Assembly: GCF_009727055.1 (NCBI RefSeq)
Contig: NC_052351.1
Span: 54,847,441 to 54,911,440 of the forward strand
Origin: Benincasa hispida
Taxonomy: Eukaryota > Streptophyta > Magnoliopsida > Cucurbitales > Cucurbitaceae
DNA: 64,000 nucleotides
Direction: 5' to 3'
Shown here: positions 44,120-54,774 of the stretch, piece after piece
Numbering within the stretch: the first letter of the stretch is position 1
How the letters are laid out: each line of letters begins with the position of its first letter
Translations under genes and position numbers: made by a program
The notes under the pieces: generated by a model
What the model was told of the DNA's origin: nothing
Databases searched by the model: none
The model's input: only the letters and a program-made list of their open reading frames with translations

Positions 44120-45951
44120 TGCAAGGTTGGATTTATGCTATACAATGCACGCCTGGTTCAAGTCCAATAATATGCAATAATGACCTGAATTGACTCAATT
44201 CATGCAATACTACTTCTAGATATGTGTTATTAATGAATGTTCTTGTAGTATTCTTTGCATTGTCACAAGTTTCCTTGTGTTGGAACCAAGTATAATTCCT
44301 CCGCAAGTTTCTCAGTGTGATCCGAGTTCAAACACAGGGACTGTTTGAGGTTATTGCATTATGTTTATGATACATGCGATCAGGTTTTTCAATCTTTTAA
44401 AAGCGTTTGTACAAGTATTAAAAATGCGTTAAAGTAAAGTAAAGTGGTAAAATACGATAATAAAATAAAGTGCAGTAAACCTAAGCTAAGAAGGTACAAG
44501 ATATAGGTCTCGTGATACAAGATATTGAGGTCAAGGCTGGCTGTGAAGATTATACAAAGATCATGTAATGCAACGAAAATTCTTATGTATGAACCAAAAA
44601 AAGAAAGATAACTAATATAAACATCGCAAGTTCTTAATTGCGTTGAAGTTATAAGTACGGTTCCGTTTTTCCCTTAGCATACACCTTTCAGTGATCGGCC
44701 ACGTTCCCACATGTCTGTGGTGAAACAAAGACAAACGTAATGAATGCAAGGTTGCTTCCATGTCTAGAAGTACTACTCGCTCTAGTTAATGCATTCTTCT
44801 GACCTTCTCTCCATAGATCAGAATGGCATCTTCACTTCTGCTCTCATAGGTGAAGATGTTGTCTAGCATGCCTTAGCTAAACGCATTTATCTCTTTAACA
44901 CATATTAAGTACTTGTTTGATTCATATTAACTACCAAAGGATTAAGAACACTTTAGGAAGAAAATGATAAATGGAGGAACGGAAATAGACAGAAAAGTGG
45001 TGATGAAAATGATCGAGACATTCAATATATCTATTTAGCGTTTGATACATGGTGTATGAATGAAGAGATAAAGAAGATGAAATACAATGATGAAAAGAGA
45101 TAGAAACAAATACAAACAGCGCCAACGTCTCGACACCAATTTGGATAGAGATTTGCTTGTCGGTGTGGATGGATCGTGTGGAAGGATGAGCTTCCCTCTG
45201 AAGCTTGCTCAACCGGTAGCAGGGATCTGAGTATAGAGCTTCGCGACAGGGATCTGGCAGAATAGTACTGAGACTAATCTCTCGACGTTGTCTCTTCTTC
45301 TTCCCGGATTTCTTCAGTTTAACACTCAGCTCAGCCTTTCTCTCAATGACCTAATATCAATTCGTCCCGTATCAAGTGACCATATTTTTCTGTGAATTCT
45401 ATAGGGTATTTATATGTGAAGATCTTTGACTCCGGCCTTGTGGTCCCCACTTTTTGTTGTGGAAATTCCGAAGATGGAGGGATATTTATTCCTTCTATTA
45501 TGCAATCAGACTATCAAATCTCACAACTCTTAGTCGTACACGTGTCACAATCCTCCGCATTTGCGTTGCTCAGCTGCATCTTTCGATCAGGTGTTCGCAT
45601 ACGGTGTTATTTTTATTACCATATGCAGTTGAAAGTCAGCTCTGGATTGACTGTCGCACTGCACCATCATTGCGTTAATCATCATTCATTGTTTGATTGA
45701 CGAGCGCATTGTGACAGAGATGCATTGGTTCGGTTGTCTTGAGCCTTAATCGCAAGTGGTGTCTTGGTCTCCTGCAAAACAGAGTAGAAATCTCCTTTTC
45801 TTCCATCTCAATGATGTTAGTGGGTGTAATTGCGATAATTCAGAATTATTGTATTTCTAAGCACTTCACACAATTGGCGCATATTTAATCTCTTTTGATC
45901 GCAATATCTAGATAAGACAGTATAAATAACTTGTATTTCTACAAGTTATTA
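44120..45951 (-). repeat. Solo family A LTR with GGATT target duplication
   Basis: A 1,832-base minus-strand A LTR in B's LTR. GGATT stands at 44115-44119 and 45952-45956. The uninterrupted B LTR has a single GGATT at about 8662-8666. The start hairpin is exact. TATA (minus) near 45408 and G-box at 45538-45545. Confidence 0.92.
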
Positions 45952-46319
45952 GGATTCGACTGTCATCAGCTTTCTGTCCGATCGCGATTAATTAGCCTTT
46001 CACCTAGATTCACCCACAATGTTACGCCGACCAAGTTGCGGAAATCCTTCTCGAGCGAATGTTTTCGAGCATAATCATTGCAAAGCCTTGCGATGAAGTT
46101 GCACTCGACCGATGATTTCCTATGATCGCAATTTCTGCTGCATCAACGCATTTTCTGCACAAAAATACAAAAATCAACTGTTCTAATGCGATGAACGCAT
46201 GCGACTGCACTGTTATGAAATTGATGCTTAATGGACGCAATTTAACATGTTCTATCAATGCAAACCAACATTGTTTAAGAACTTAGTACTATGATAGCGT
46301 GCATTTCTACCAGTTATCA

Positions 46320-46941
46320 GATATACAAGTGGATCATGCCTTAAGTAATAACCTAAATCAGTCTGTAGTATAAGGAATAAGGTGGGATACCTGATCCTGG
46401 TGACACTACGGATACAGCCCGCTTTGTAGAGGTTTGCAAGTATTGTAAACTACTACAGATGGTAGATCCTGACCATTTGTGTGGAGACGTGGAGCGAGGG
46501 TGTCTTATACAAAGAGTTTGTATTAGACTTGGACCATGAGATGACTAGACTCTATATATAACACCGTTGATACTAGAGACTTACATCTCACCTAAACGAC
46601 CATAGGTGACACAACCTCAATCCTGAGTGTTTTGGGAACTCCTGCCTTTGAGGGCGGTCCTCTGATTAGTATGGTTGAGAGTGGCCATATTCCCAACTCT
46701 ATATGCCTACTTTTTTGGGGACTTGTCTAATATGAGAGCTGGGAACTCAATCCACAATATGGAATTCACTCCTTTCCTGAAGTAGGGATAAGTAGAGAGA
46801 TTGCTCCCTTAAGGGCTGATTTCGGGGCTTGAACATTGTGGCCACAGCTTCTCTTTGGAAGAGAAGACTCAGTCATAGTAGGACTATGATTTATGTTCAT
46901 TAGAGGGATCAATAGTACTTACGAGCGATCTGTGAAGGGTT
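46320..46941 (+). repeat. COP2 LTR, middle fragment (first copy)
   Basis: Forward Copia LTR text right of B, beginning with the duplicated GATAT. It is about 92-93% identical by eye to 50113-50770 and is cut at 46942 by an LTR of family C. Confidence 0.75.
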
Positions 46942-48124
46942 GTGTAAGACCCTAACACTAAATCTAAAGTGGAGGTTAAATGTAGAGAAGAAAAATCCTA
47001 AGTAGGGATAGTGGGGAAAAGGGAGAAAAACATACAAAATTATCCAAAAGGTGACTAGAAATCCAAACGCCTATGAAGGGCTTGAAACATATTGGACGTA
47101 AGAAGGCATGAAGGATGGAAGCAAGAAAACTTGAAAAAAATGGCTAAGGGTTGCATACAACCAACGCAAAGGCATACATGAGCCATGCGGACACGGGCAG
47201 CAAGCATGCGTCGAGTGAGCATGCTAGGTGCGCAGGCCATGCATCAAGAACAAGCGCACAGGCCATGCGCCAAGCACGCAGCCATGAGTCGAGGACAAGC
47301 GCACAGGTCGCACATCAAACGCAGCCCATGTGTCAATTGTGTATGCCGAGCGCGCAGTCCATGCGTCGATGGTGTAGCCAAGCGCACGCGCATGCGGTAA
47401 GACACACCTATGCGGCCGAGCGTGCCTATACAGCGGAGTGTGCTAATGTGGCCAAGCATGCCTATGCGGCCGAGATTGCTCATGCAGCCAAGAGCGCAAA
47501 CGCCAAGGCAGCACACCCGTGCGTTGATGGTCAGCACCATGCGTCCATGCTTAGTAGGTCGAGCAAGCATACCTAGCAAGCCATGCATCGAAGGTGAGCG
47601 GCCACCCTATGCGTTGGTGATGGCCAACTCATGCGTTGGCTAAGTGGGACTTTGATGAAGGAAGGGTGAATTTCTATGCATTAAGGATAAAATGTAAGGC
47701 TAATTGATGGAAAACTTCAAGGGAGAATGCCAAGGGTATACAAGTATAAGTCTTAAAAAATTTAAGTAGAGAAATATGTGAAGTATTTAAGTAATTTAGG
47801 TGGCAAAAGGAGGATCACATAAAATTCTAGTAGGAGGTGGCTAAAGGAGATTTCATGCAATTGAAGTCTTATCACCCCAAGAAGGAGGTGGGTGAAGAAG
47901 ATTTCATCCAAAAAAGAAGATTTTGGTTGGCAAGCTTAAATGAGAACAACTCAAGGCTAGGATAAGGCTAGGCTGGGTAGACTAAGTGTTGGCAGTTCCA
48001 AAGTGAGACAAATGGGAGTTGTGTTGTCAACGTGGGGTGAGTTTGAAATGGCTATAAATAGATGGGTTGGGCAAGGGGAATTCATTCATACCATCACTTA
48101 AATCGTGTGTTGAGAGCATATTTA
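46942..48124 (+). repeat. Family C LTR, truncated third copy
   Basis: Starts TGTAAGACCCTAACACTAAA like the element C LTRs, includes the GC-rich ATGCGTCGAG repeats (47200-47560) and the TATA at 48052, and stops at CATATTTAGA, where the A LTR of the duplicated segment begins. The second half of the LTR is missing. Long frames in 47151-47643 are repeat artefacts. Confidence 0.8.
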
Positions 48125-50112
48125 GAAATGCGTTAAAGTAAAGTAAAGTGGTAAAATACGATAATAAAATAAAGTCAGTAAACCTAAGCTAAGATTGTAC
48201 AAGATACAAATCTTATGATACAAGATATTGAGGTCAAGGCTGACTGTGAAGAGTATACAAAGATCATGTAATGCGACGACAAGTCTTATGTATGAATCAG
48301 AAAAAGAAAGATAACTGATATAAACATCACAAGTTCTTAATTGCGTTGAAGTTATAAGTACGGTTCCGTTTTTCCCTTAACGTACACCTTTCAGTGATTG
48401 GCCACATTCCCACGTGTCTGTGGTGAAACAGAGACGAACGTAATGAATGCAATGTTGCTTCCATGTCTGGAAGTACTACTCGCTCTAGTTAACGCATTCT
48501 TCTGACCTTCTCTCGATAGATCAGAATGACATCTTCACTTCTACTCTCACAGGTGAAGATGTCGTCTAGCATGCCTTAGTTAAACACATTTATCTCTTTA
48601 ACACAGATTAAGTACTTGTTTAATTCATATTAACTACCAAGGGATTAAGAACACTTTATGAAGAAAACGATAAACGGAGGAACGGAAATAGATAGAAAAG
48701 TGGTGATGAAAACGATCGAGACATTCAATATATCTATTTAGCGTCTGATACATGGTGTGTGAATGAAGAGATAAAGAAGATGAAATACAATGATGAAAAG
48801 AGATAGAAACAAATACAAACAGCGCCAACGTCTCAGCACCGATATGGATGGAGATTTGCTTGCCAGTGTGGATGGATCGTGTGGAAGGATGAGCTTCCCT
48901 CTCAGGCTTGCTCAACCGGTAGCAAGGATCTGAGTATAGAGCTTCACGGCGGGGATCTAGCAGAATAATACTGAGACTCACCTCTCGGCCTTGACTCTTC
49001 TTCTTCCCCGATTTCTTCAGTTTAACACTCAACTCAGCCTTTCTCTCAATGACCTAATAACAATTCGCCCCGTATCAAGTGACCATCTTTTTCTGTGAAT
49101 TCTATGGGGTATTTATAGGTGAAGATCTTTGACTCCGGCCTTGTGGTCCCCACTTTTTGTTATGGAAATTTTGAAGATGGGGGGATATTTATTCCTTCTG
49201 TTATGCAATCAGACCGTCAAATCTGCACAACCATTAGTCGTACACGTGTCACAATCCTCCGTATTTGTGTTGCTCAGTTGCATCTTTCGATCAGGTGTTC
49301 ACATGCGGTGTTATTTTTATTACCACATGCGGTTGAAAGTCAGCTCTGAATCGACTGTTGCACTACGCCGTCATTGCGTTAATTGTCATTNGGTGTTATT
49401 TTTATTACCACATGCGGTTGAAAGTCAGCTCTGAATCGACTGTTGCACTACGCCGTCATTGCGTTAATTGTCATTCATTGTTTGATTGATGGGCGCAATG
49501 TGACAGAGATGCATTGGTCCAGTTGTCTTGAGCCTTAATCGTAAGCGGTGTCTTAGTCTCGTATAAAATAGAGTAGAAATCTCCTTTTCTTCCATCTCAA
49601 TGATGTTAGTGGGTGTAATTGTGATAATTCAGAATTATTGTATTTCTAAGCTAATCTTCATACAATTGGCACATATATAATCTCTTTTGGCCGCAATATC
49701 TAGATAAGGTAGTATAAATAACTTGTATTTCTACAAGTTATTAGGATTCGGCTATCATCAGCTTTCTGTCCCATCGCGATTAATTAGCCTTTCACCCAAA
49801 TGCGTCCACAATGTTTTGCTGACCAAGTTGTGGTAATCCTTCTCGGGCGAATGTTTTCAAGCAGAATCATCGCAAAGCCTTGCGGTGAAGTTGCGCTCAA
49901 CCGATGATTTCCTCGATCGCAATTTTCGCCTTGCGTCAATGCATTTTCTGCACAAAAATACAAAAATCAACTATTCTAATTCGATGAATGCATGCGACCA
50001 CAATGTTATGAAATTTATCCTTAATGGACGCAATTTAACATGTTCTAATAATGTAAACCAGCATTATTTAAGAACTTAGCACTATGATAGCGTGCATTTA
50101 TGCCCGTTATCA
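48125..50112 (-). repeat. Second copy of the A-in-B LTR segment
   Basis: 48125-49743 repeats the A solo LTR (from AAATGCGTTAAAG, matching 44421 onward), then GGATT and the B LTR tail to CCGTTATCA at 50112, followed by GATAT and the COP2 LTR, exactly as at 45952-46324. So the junctions of two independent insertions occur twice, which needs a duplication. Several percent divergence rules out a fresh assembly copy. Confidence 0.85.
49307..49475. other. 84-base repeat either side of a single N (assembly artefact)
   Basis: 49307-49390 and 49392-49475 are identical with N at 49391. The other A LTRs have this block once. It is an unmerged contig overlap. Confidence 0.9.
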
Positions 50113-51940
50113 GATATACAAGTAGATCATGCCTTAAGTGATAACCTAAATCAGTCTGTAGTATAAAGAATAAGGTGGGATACCTCATCCTGGTGACACT
50201 ATGGATACGGCCCGCTTTTTAGAGTATTGTAAACTACTACAGATGGTAGATCCTGACCATTCGTGTGGCGACGTGGAGCGGCGGTGTCTTATACAAAGAG
50301 TTTCTATAAGACTTGAACCAAGAGATGACTAGACTCTGTATATAAAACCGTTGATACTAGAGACTTGCATCTCACCTAAACGACCATAGGTGACACAACC
50401 TCAATCCTGAATGTTTTGGGAACTCCTGCCTTTAAGGGCGGTTCTTTGATTAGTATTGGTGAGAGTGGCAATATTGCCAACTCTACGTGCCTACCTTTTT
50501 GGGGACTTGTCTAATATGGGAGCTGGGAACTCAATCCACAATATGGAATTCACTCATTTCCCAAAGTAGAGATAAGTAGAGAGATTGTTCCCTTAAGAGC
50601 TGATCTGGGGCTTGAACATAGTGGCCACAACTTCTCTTCGAAAGAGAAGACTCAATTATAGTAGGACTATGATTTATGGTCATTAGAGGGATCAGTGGTA
50701 CTTAAAGAGACAGATGTAACTACAAGGGCATAACGATTATTGGCCGAGCTGTACTTACGAGCGATTTGTGAAGGGTTGTCGCACTACTGATTGGTTAAGA
50801 TAGACACATAATACATCAGTAGTAAGGAGAGTTCAGTTATCGGTCTTTAGTGGAGTGCTTGGCAGTTAACGGATGGTGGATCCCGTGACTAAAGAGTTTA
50901 GTTAGTTATTCACGTACCGTTGGAGCTTTGGAGCTACAAGTCCATAAGGTCCCCTTGGTAGCTTGGATTTTTTTGAGGATCAGTTCTTGGTGTTGATTTG
51001 AAATGTTCAAATTGACAAAAGGTATTTTGATTATATATGATATAATCGGTATGATGTATAAGATACATCTAGTGGAGGATTGATGTAAATGAGATTTACA
51101 TTAAGTACCATGGAATAGAAAAATAACTATGGTCTATATATATTTTCAATGAGATGAAATACTAAAACTATAGGTATAAAATATAGTATGATAAGTTGGT
51201 TATCATTTAATATTATAATAATAATTAATTATTGGATAGTTAATTCTTTTTCTTTTAAATAACTAAAGTTGTGGGTGGTTATTGGATCATGGTAACCGTG
51301 AGTTTAAAAAGGAAAGTGGTTTCCTATTTGTGAAAATAAGTTTTTCAAACATTTGAAAGTTTTTTTAGTTTTCTCTCGCAAAAAAGAAACTCACGTAGTC
51401 GTCAAGTAAATTCATATTTACTAAACGACGGTTGGGCGAGCTAAACCATCGCATAGTTTTGCTAGACAATCATTTCCCAAGTTAAACGATCATGTAGTGT
51501 ATGTAAACGACAGACCAAGCTAAACGATAGAGCCAAATGATCGCATAACTTTTGCTAGACAATCGCATAGCTTTAATCATAAAACGATGGGGCATTGACC
51601 TATACGATATATCTTAGCCATCTCCCACTTGCCAAGTCGTGTACGCGATCGTTGTTTCCTACGTTTGTCTGCCTCATACCAAGTCCGAAAAGAGCCCTCC
51701 CTCTAGATTCTCACACCGAGAATACCAAGGTCGCCTTGTTGGTGGTGTCAGACTCAACTCGACACCATCGAGGTTTTGTGGAGGCCATTTGTGGTGATGT
51801 GGAGCCTGTTTGTGTCGTGGAGGAGTTCGTGACGGAGGAGATAGTTGAGGATGAGTCCGAAATGTTTGTGCTACTGTGTTCGACCCTGGACTTACCAGGC
51901 AACTTAGTAGGGTTTATACTTAGATCTTGCTAAGAAAACT
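50113..51940 (+). repeat. COP2 LTR, main part (forward Copia LTR)
   Basis: Continues from GATAT through text homologous to COP1's LTR (ACCTAAACGACCATAGGTGAC, GGGAACTCCTGCC, GGGACTTGTCTAATATG), an AT-rich middle and repeats of TAAACGATCG-like words (51420-51560). The frame at 51595-51933 shows no domain. The end is not sharply defined. No primer site or Copia gene follows, so it is probably a solo or truncated LTR. Confidence 0.6.
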
Positions 51941-52013
51941 TGCATGCACAATGCATATTCCACCATTGAATCCTACAACATTATTTCATCGTATTAACCA
52001 TGCATCAAGTTTT
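51941..52013 (+). repeat. Element E 5' LTR remnant
   Basis: About 60-70 bases ending ATTAACCATGCA before the ATCAAGTTTT block. It does not match the end of the A or B LTRs. The rest of the LTR is missing. Confidence 0.5.
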
Positions 52014-52031
52014 TGGCGCCATTGCCAAGGA
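52014..52031 (+). promoter_or_regulatory. Element E primer binding site (tRNA-Asp type)
   Basis: TGGCGCCATTGCCAAGGA after ATCAAGTTTT; three changes from the tRNA-Asp complement. Confidence 0.82.
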
Positions 52032-52241
52032 CAACGACAATACATTATGCTAACTATAACTTCTTTATTTTCTTTGCAGACTCTCCGTCTCTGTGCACTT
52101 CTTTTCCTTGGGTAAGGGAGGAAGCAGGTGTCATATGAGCGAAGAACAAAATCCTGAGTGCGATTACGATCCGAGATTGAGAGAACTTTCCAAAGAAAAA
52201 GAAGAAACAGCCGCCAACGTCAACAAGAGAAAAATCCCAAC

Positions 52242-53469
52242 ATGGCAGAGCAACTAGAAAATAGAGCACCGAACACAAATAATATCATGGAGAATCCCAT
52301 CCTCTTGACGAACGACCGCAATAGGCCATCTAGGACTATGCGTCGCCCAACCTCTATGATTTCTCACTAGGAATCATGAGGCCAGATCTTAACGGGTTGA
52401 GATTCTAGATGAAACCAGTGATGCTGCAGATGATTTAAACTACCGAACAGTTTGGCAGTAGGCGTGGCAAGGATTTGCATGCTCACCTCTGGAGTTTTAT
52501 TGAGATTTGCAACACATTTGTGTTCCCAAACATCTTCGCTAAGGAGCTTCGATTAACACTGTTCCCATTTTTGTTGTCTTACCAAGCACGAAAATGGGCT
52601 TATTCTCTCAAACCAGGGGAAATTACATCATGGGAATAGGTAGTGGAGAAGTCCATGAAGAAGTACTTCCCCACGACGGAGAATTCCAGAAGGAGGAAGT
52701 TGATCACTAATTTTGAACAGGATATTGATGAATCGCTCAGTGACGCCTGGGCGAGAGTTAAGAGGCCGGTAAGAGATTGCCTGCATAACAGTTTTCCAGA
52801 TTGTTTACAAATGGAAATTTTCTACCACGGATTGAACCCTGCATCATAGACGGCTGCCAATGCGGCAGCAGTTGGAGGTCTACTTGACAAAACATACGAT
52901 GAGGCTAAAAACATACTTGATCGCATTTCGAAAAATCACGAAGACTTGAGAGAATGCGATCAACGATTGAGGATGAAAGGCAGTGATGCAAATAATGGGG
53001 CCATCGCATCCCTACAGAACCAAATGACTGCGATGATGAATTTGATACAAGGAATCGCAATCTGTAGCCCAGAACACATAGTGGGCAAGTCAACGCAATC
53101 AACTAAACGAGCGCAATTTGTGCTACTTGCAGTGAAGGCCATCCAATGGAGAAGTGCCCGAGGAACCTACAGTCAGTGTATTTCGTGAAAAATAATCCTT
53201 TTTCTAATGCCTACAATCCTTGGTGGAGAAACCACCCTAACTTCGTGTGGAAAAATAAACAACAAAATTTTCAACCAGTGGCGCAAAAGGAAGGGCCACC
53301 AAGATTTTTCCCGCGAACAAATGATCAAACGCAAAATCAAGCTAGCAGTTCGCAGGTGTCGCAATCTTTATCTTTGGAGAGTTTACTGAAGCAATATATT
53401 GAGAAGAATGAAATAGTGCTTCAGAATCAAGCGACATCTATCCCCAATCTTGAAATTCAGATAGGATAG
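52242..53469 (+). pseudogene. Element E Gag
   Basis: Starts MAEQLENRAPNTNNIMENPI at 52242, parallel to A2's Gag. Frames change near 52320. 52643-52849 has STKKYFPTTENSRRRKLITN-like capsid text (KKYFPTTENSRRRKLITNFE) and DCLQMEIFYHGLNPAS. 52946-53188 has ASLQNQMTAMMNLIQGIAIC. An intact zinc knuckle CATCSEGHPMEKC (CX2CX3HX4C) is encoded at 53119-53157. 53146-53469 has SVYFVKNNPFSNAYNPWWRN and LKQYIEKNEIVLQNQ. Stops at 52370, 52639 and 52848 and frameshifts kill it. Closely similar in layout to A2's Gag. Confidence 0.85.
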
Positions 53470-53829
53470 ATTGCAGGCGAACTCAAGAGTAAACCGCAAG
53501 GGGCACTGTTGAGTTCAATAGAACTCCCGCGCAACCCAAGGGGTACGAGAAAAGAGAAATGTCAAGTTGTGATGTTGTGAAGCAGAAAGACTATGGCAGA
53601 GGAGAAGAAGGAGCTGAGTAGGACTGCTCCAATTATGATGGCATCGCATATCCCATTGACTCAAGAAGAAACAGAAGAAAAGGAGGCAATGGAACCAGAG
53701 ATTGCGTCCACTTCGAAGCCGAAATGACAGGGAACCATGAAAATACAGCTGCCACCATTTCCCCAGAGACTAAAGAAGAAGAAAAACGATGAAGTACAGT
53801 ATCAACGTTTTAAGGATATGCTGAAATAG
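53470..53829 (+). other. Element E Gag-protease linker
   Basis: Broken frames rich in Glu, Lys and Thr (for example EEKKELSRTAPIMMASHIPL near 53600). No domain. Confidence 0.45.
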
Positions 53830-54348
53830 TTGCATATCAACATACCTTTCATTGAAGCGATTGATAAAATGCTGAAGTATGCAAAGTTTCTGAAGGACAT
53901 GGTGAAGAAGAAAAGAGGCATTGGTAAGTTCGCAACGGTAGCATTGACGCAAATTTTGAAATCCATAATTCCACCGAAAATGTGCGACCCTAGAAGTTTC
54001 ACCATACCCTGCTCAATCAGAGGGTTATACATTGGTCAAGCGCTTTGCGATCTCGAGGCCAGCATCAACTTGATACCCCTTTCAATTTTCAAGCAGCTGA
54101 ATGTGGGGTAGCTGACGCCTATGACGGTGACTCTTCAATTAACTGATAGATCCCTTGTGCATCCAGAAGGGAAGGTGAAGGTTGTTCTAGTTACAATTGA
54201 AAAATTTATATTACCGACAGACTTCATCATCCTGGACTATGAAGTGAACAAGGATGTACCCATCATACTGGGATGGCCATTTTTATCCACTGGTCGCGCT
54301 CAGATTGATGTGTACAAAGGAGAGATCACATTGAGCGTGAATGGATAG
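53830..54348 (+). pseudogene. Element E aspartic protease
   Basis: 53830-54111 has YAKFLKDMVKKKRGIGKFAT, FTIPCSIRGLYIGQALCDLE and ASINLIPLSIFKQLNVG. 54121-54348 has VTLQLTDRSLVHPEGKVKVV and DVPIILGWPFLSTGRAQIDV. The active-site block keeps Asp but has Glu for the next Gly (CDLEASINL). A stop at 54109-54111 splits the domain. Family role: polyprotein cleavage. It is probably inactive. Confidence 0.85.
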
Positions 54349-54375
54349 AAGCTCAGGTTTGATATTATCCGAACC

Positions 54376-54774
54376 ATGAAATATCCTGAAGAAGAAGACC
54401 TCACTGAATCTGATGATGAACCAAGTTTGAATGAAGAAGAAAAGTCTGAAGATGAGAATGAAGATGAGGATGTGACCGCATCCATAGTAGCCTACAATGC
54501 GATCACAGAAACAACAACCAAAGAAGACAAGCTGAAAATGAACGAAGAAAGAAAAACAACAAAACTATCCTTGGATCAACCACCAACAATAGAGCTGAAG
54601 ACCCTTCCAAATCACCTAAAGTATGCTTTTCTGAGGCAGAATGGAATGCTTCCAGTTATAATTTCCTCTGCACTTAACGAAGATCAAGAAAATGCGCTGC
54701 TGAGCATCCTGAGAAAGTATATAAATTCAATTGGTTGGACGCTAGCAGACATCAGAGGAATTAGCCCCGCATAC
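54376..54774 (+). pseudogene. Element E protease-RT linker, left of the nested LTR
   Basis: An acidic stretch (EEEDLTESDDEPSLNEEEKS) followed by PPTIELKTLPNHLKYAFLRQ and SIGWTLADIRGISPAY. The next bases are the solo A LTR. The coding text picks up on its right side with CMHRIRLED, which shows that the reading frame was open here when the LTR arrived. Same layout as A2 at 26766-27101. Confidence 0.85.

Larger units (their letters stand above)
7361..46319 (-). mobile_element. Athila-like Ty3 element B with nested insertions
   Basis: The outer ends are both LTR ends of one family (B). The 3' LTR is 7361-9034 and the 5' LTR is 40185-46319, both on the minus strand, and GATAT occurs immediately outside each end (7356-7360, 46320-46324). 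The polypurine tract abuts the 3' LTR (9038-9047) and a tRNA-Asp-type primer site abuts the 5' LTR (40161-40178). So the ~39 kb is one insertion later filled by others. Of B's own interior only 9035-9911 and a few bases by the primer site can be assigned. Over about 250 bases the two LTRs differ by roughly 8% by eye, which implies an old insertion. Confidence 0.7.
40185..46319 (-). repeat. Element B 5' LTR with two nested solo LTRs
   Basis: Minus-strand B LTR in three pieces: 40185-40221, 42922-44119 and 45952-46319, about 1.6 kb in total, matching 7361-9034. It is interrupted by a D solo LTR and an A solo LTR, each with its own 5-base duplication. Inside it, 33 bases present at 8304-8336 are replaced by an adapter at 43832-43869. 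Its outer end, CAGTTATCA at 46319, is followed by GATAT. Confidence 0.85.

Noticed and set aside
51595..51933. 112-codon frame as a host gene
   Set aside because: Lies within the end of the COP2 LTR; no domain, no splice signals recognised, and the acidic run is low complexity.
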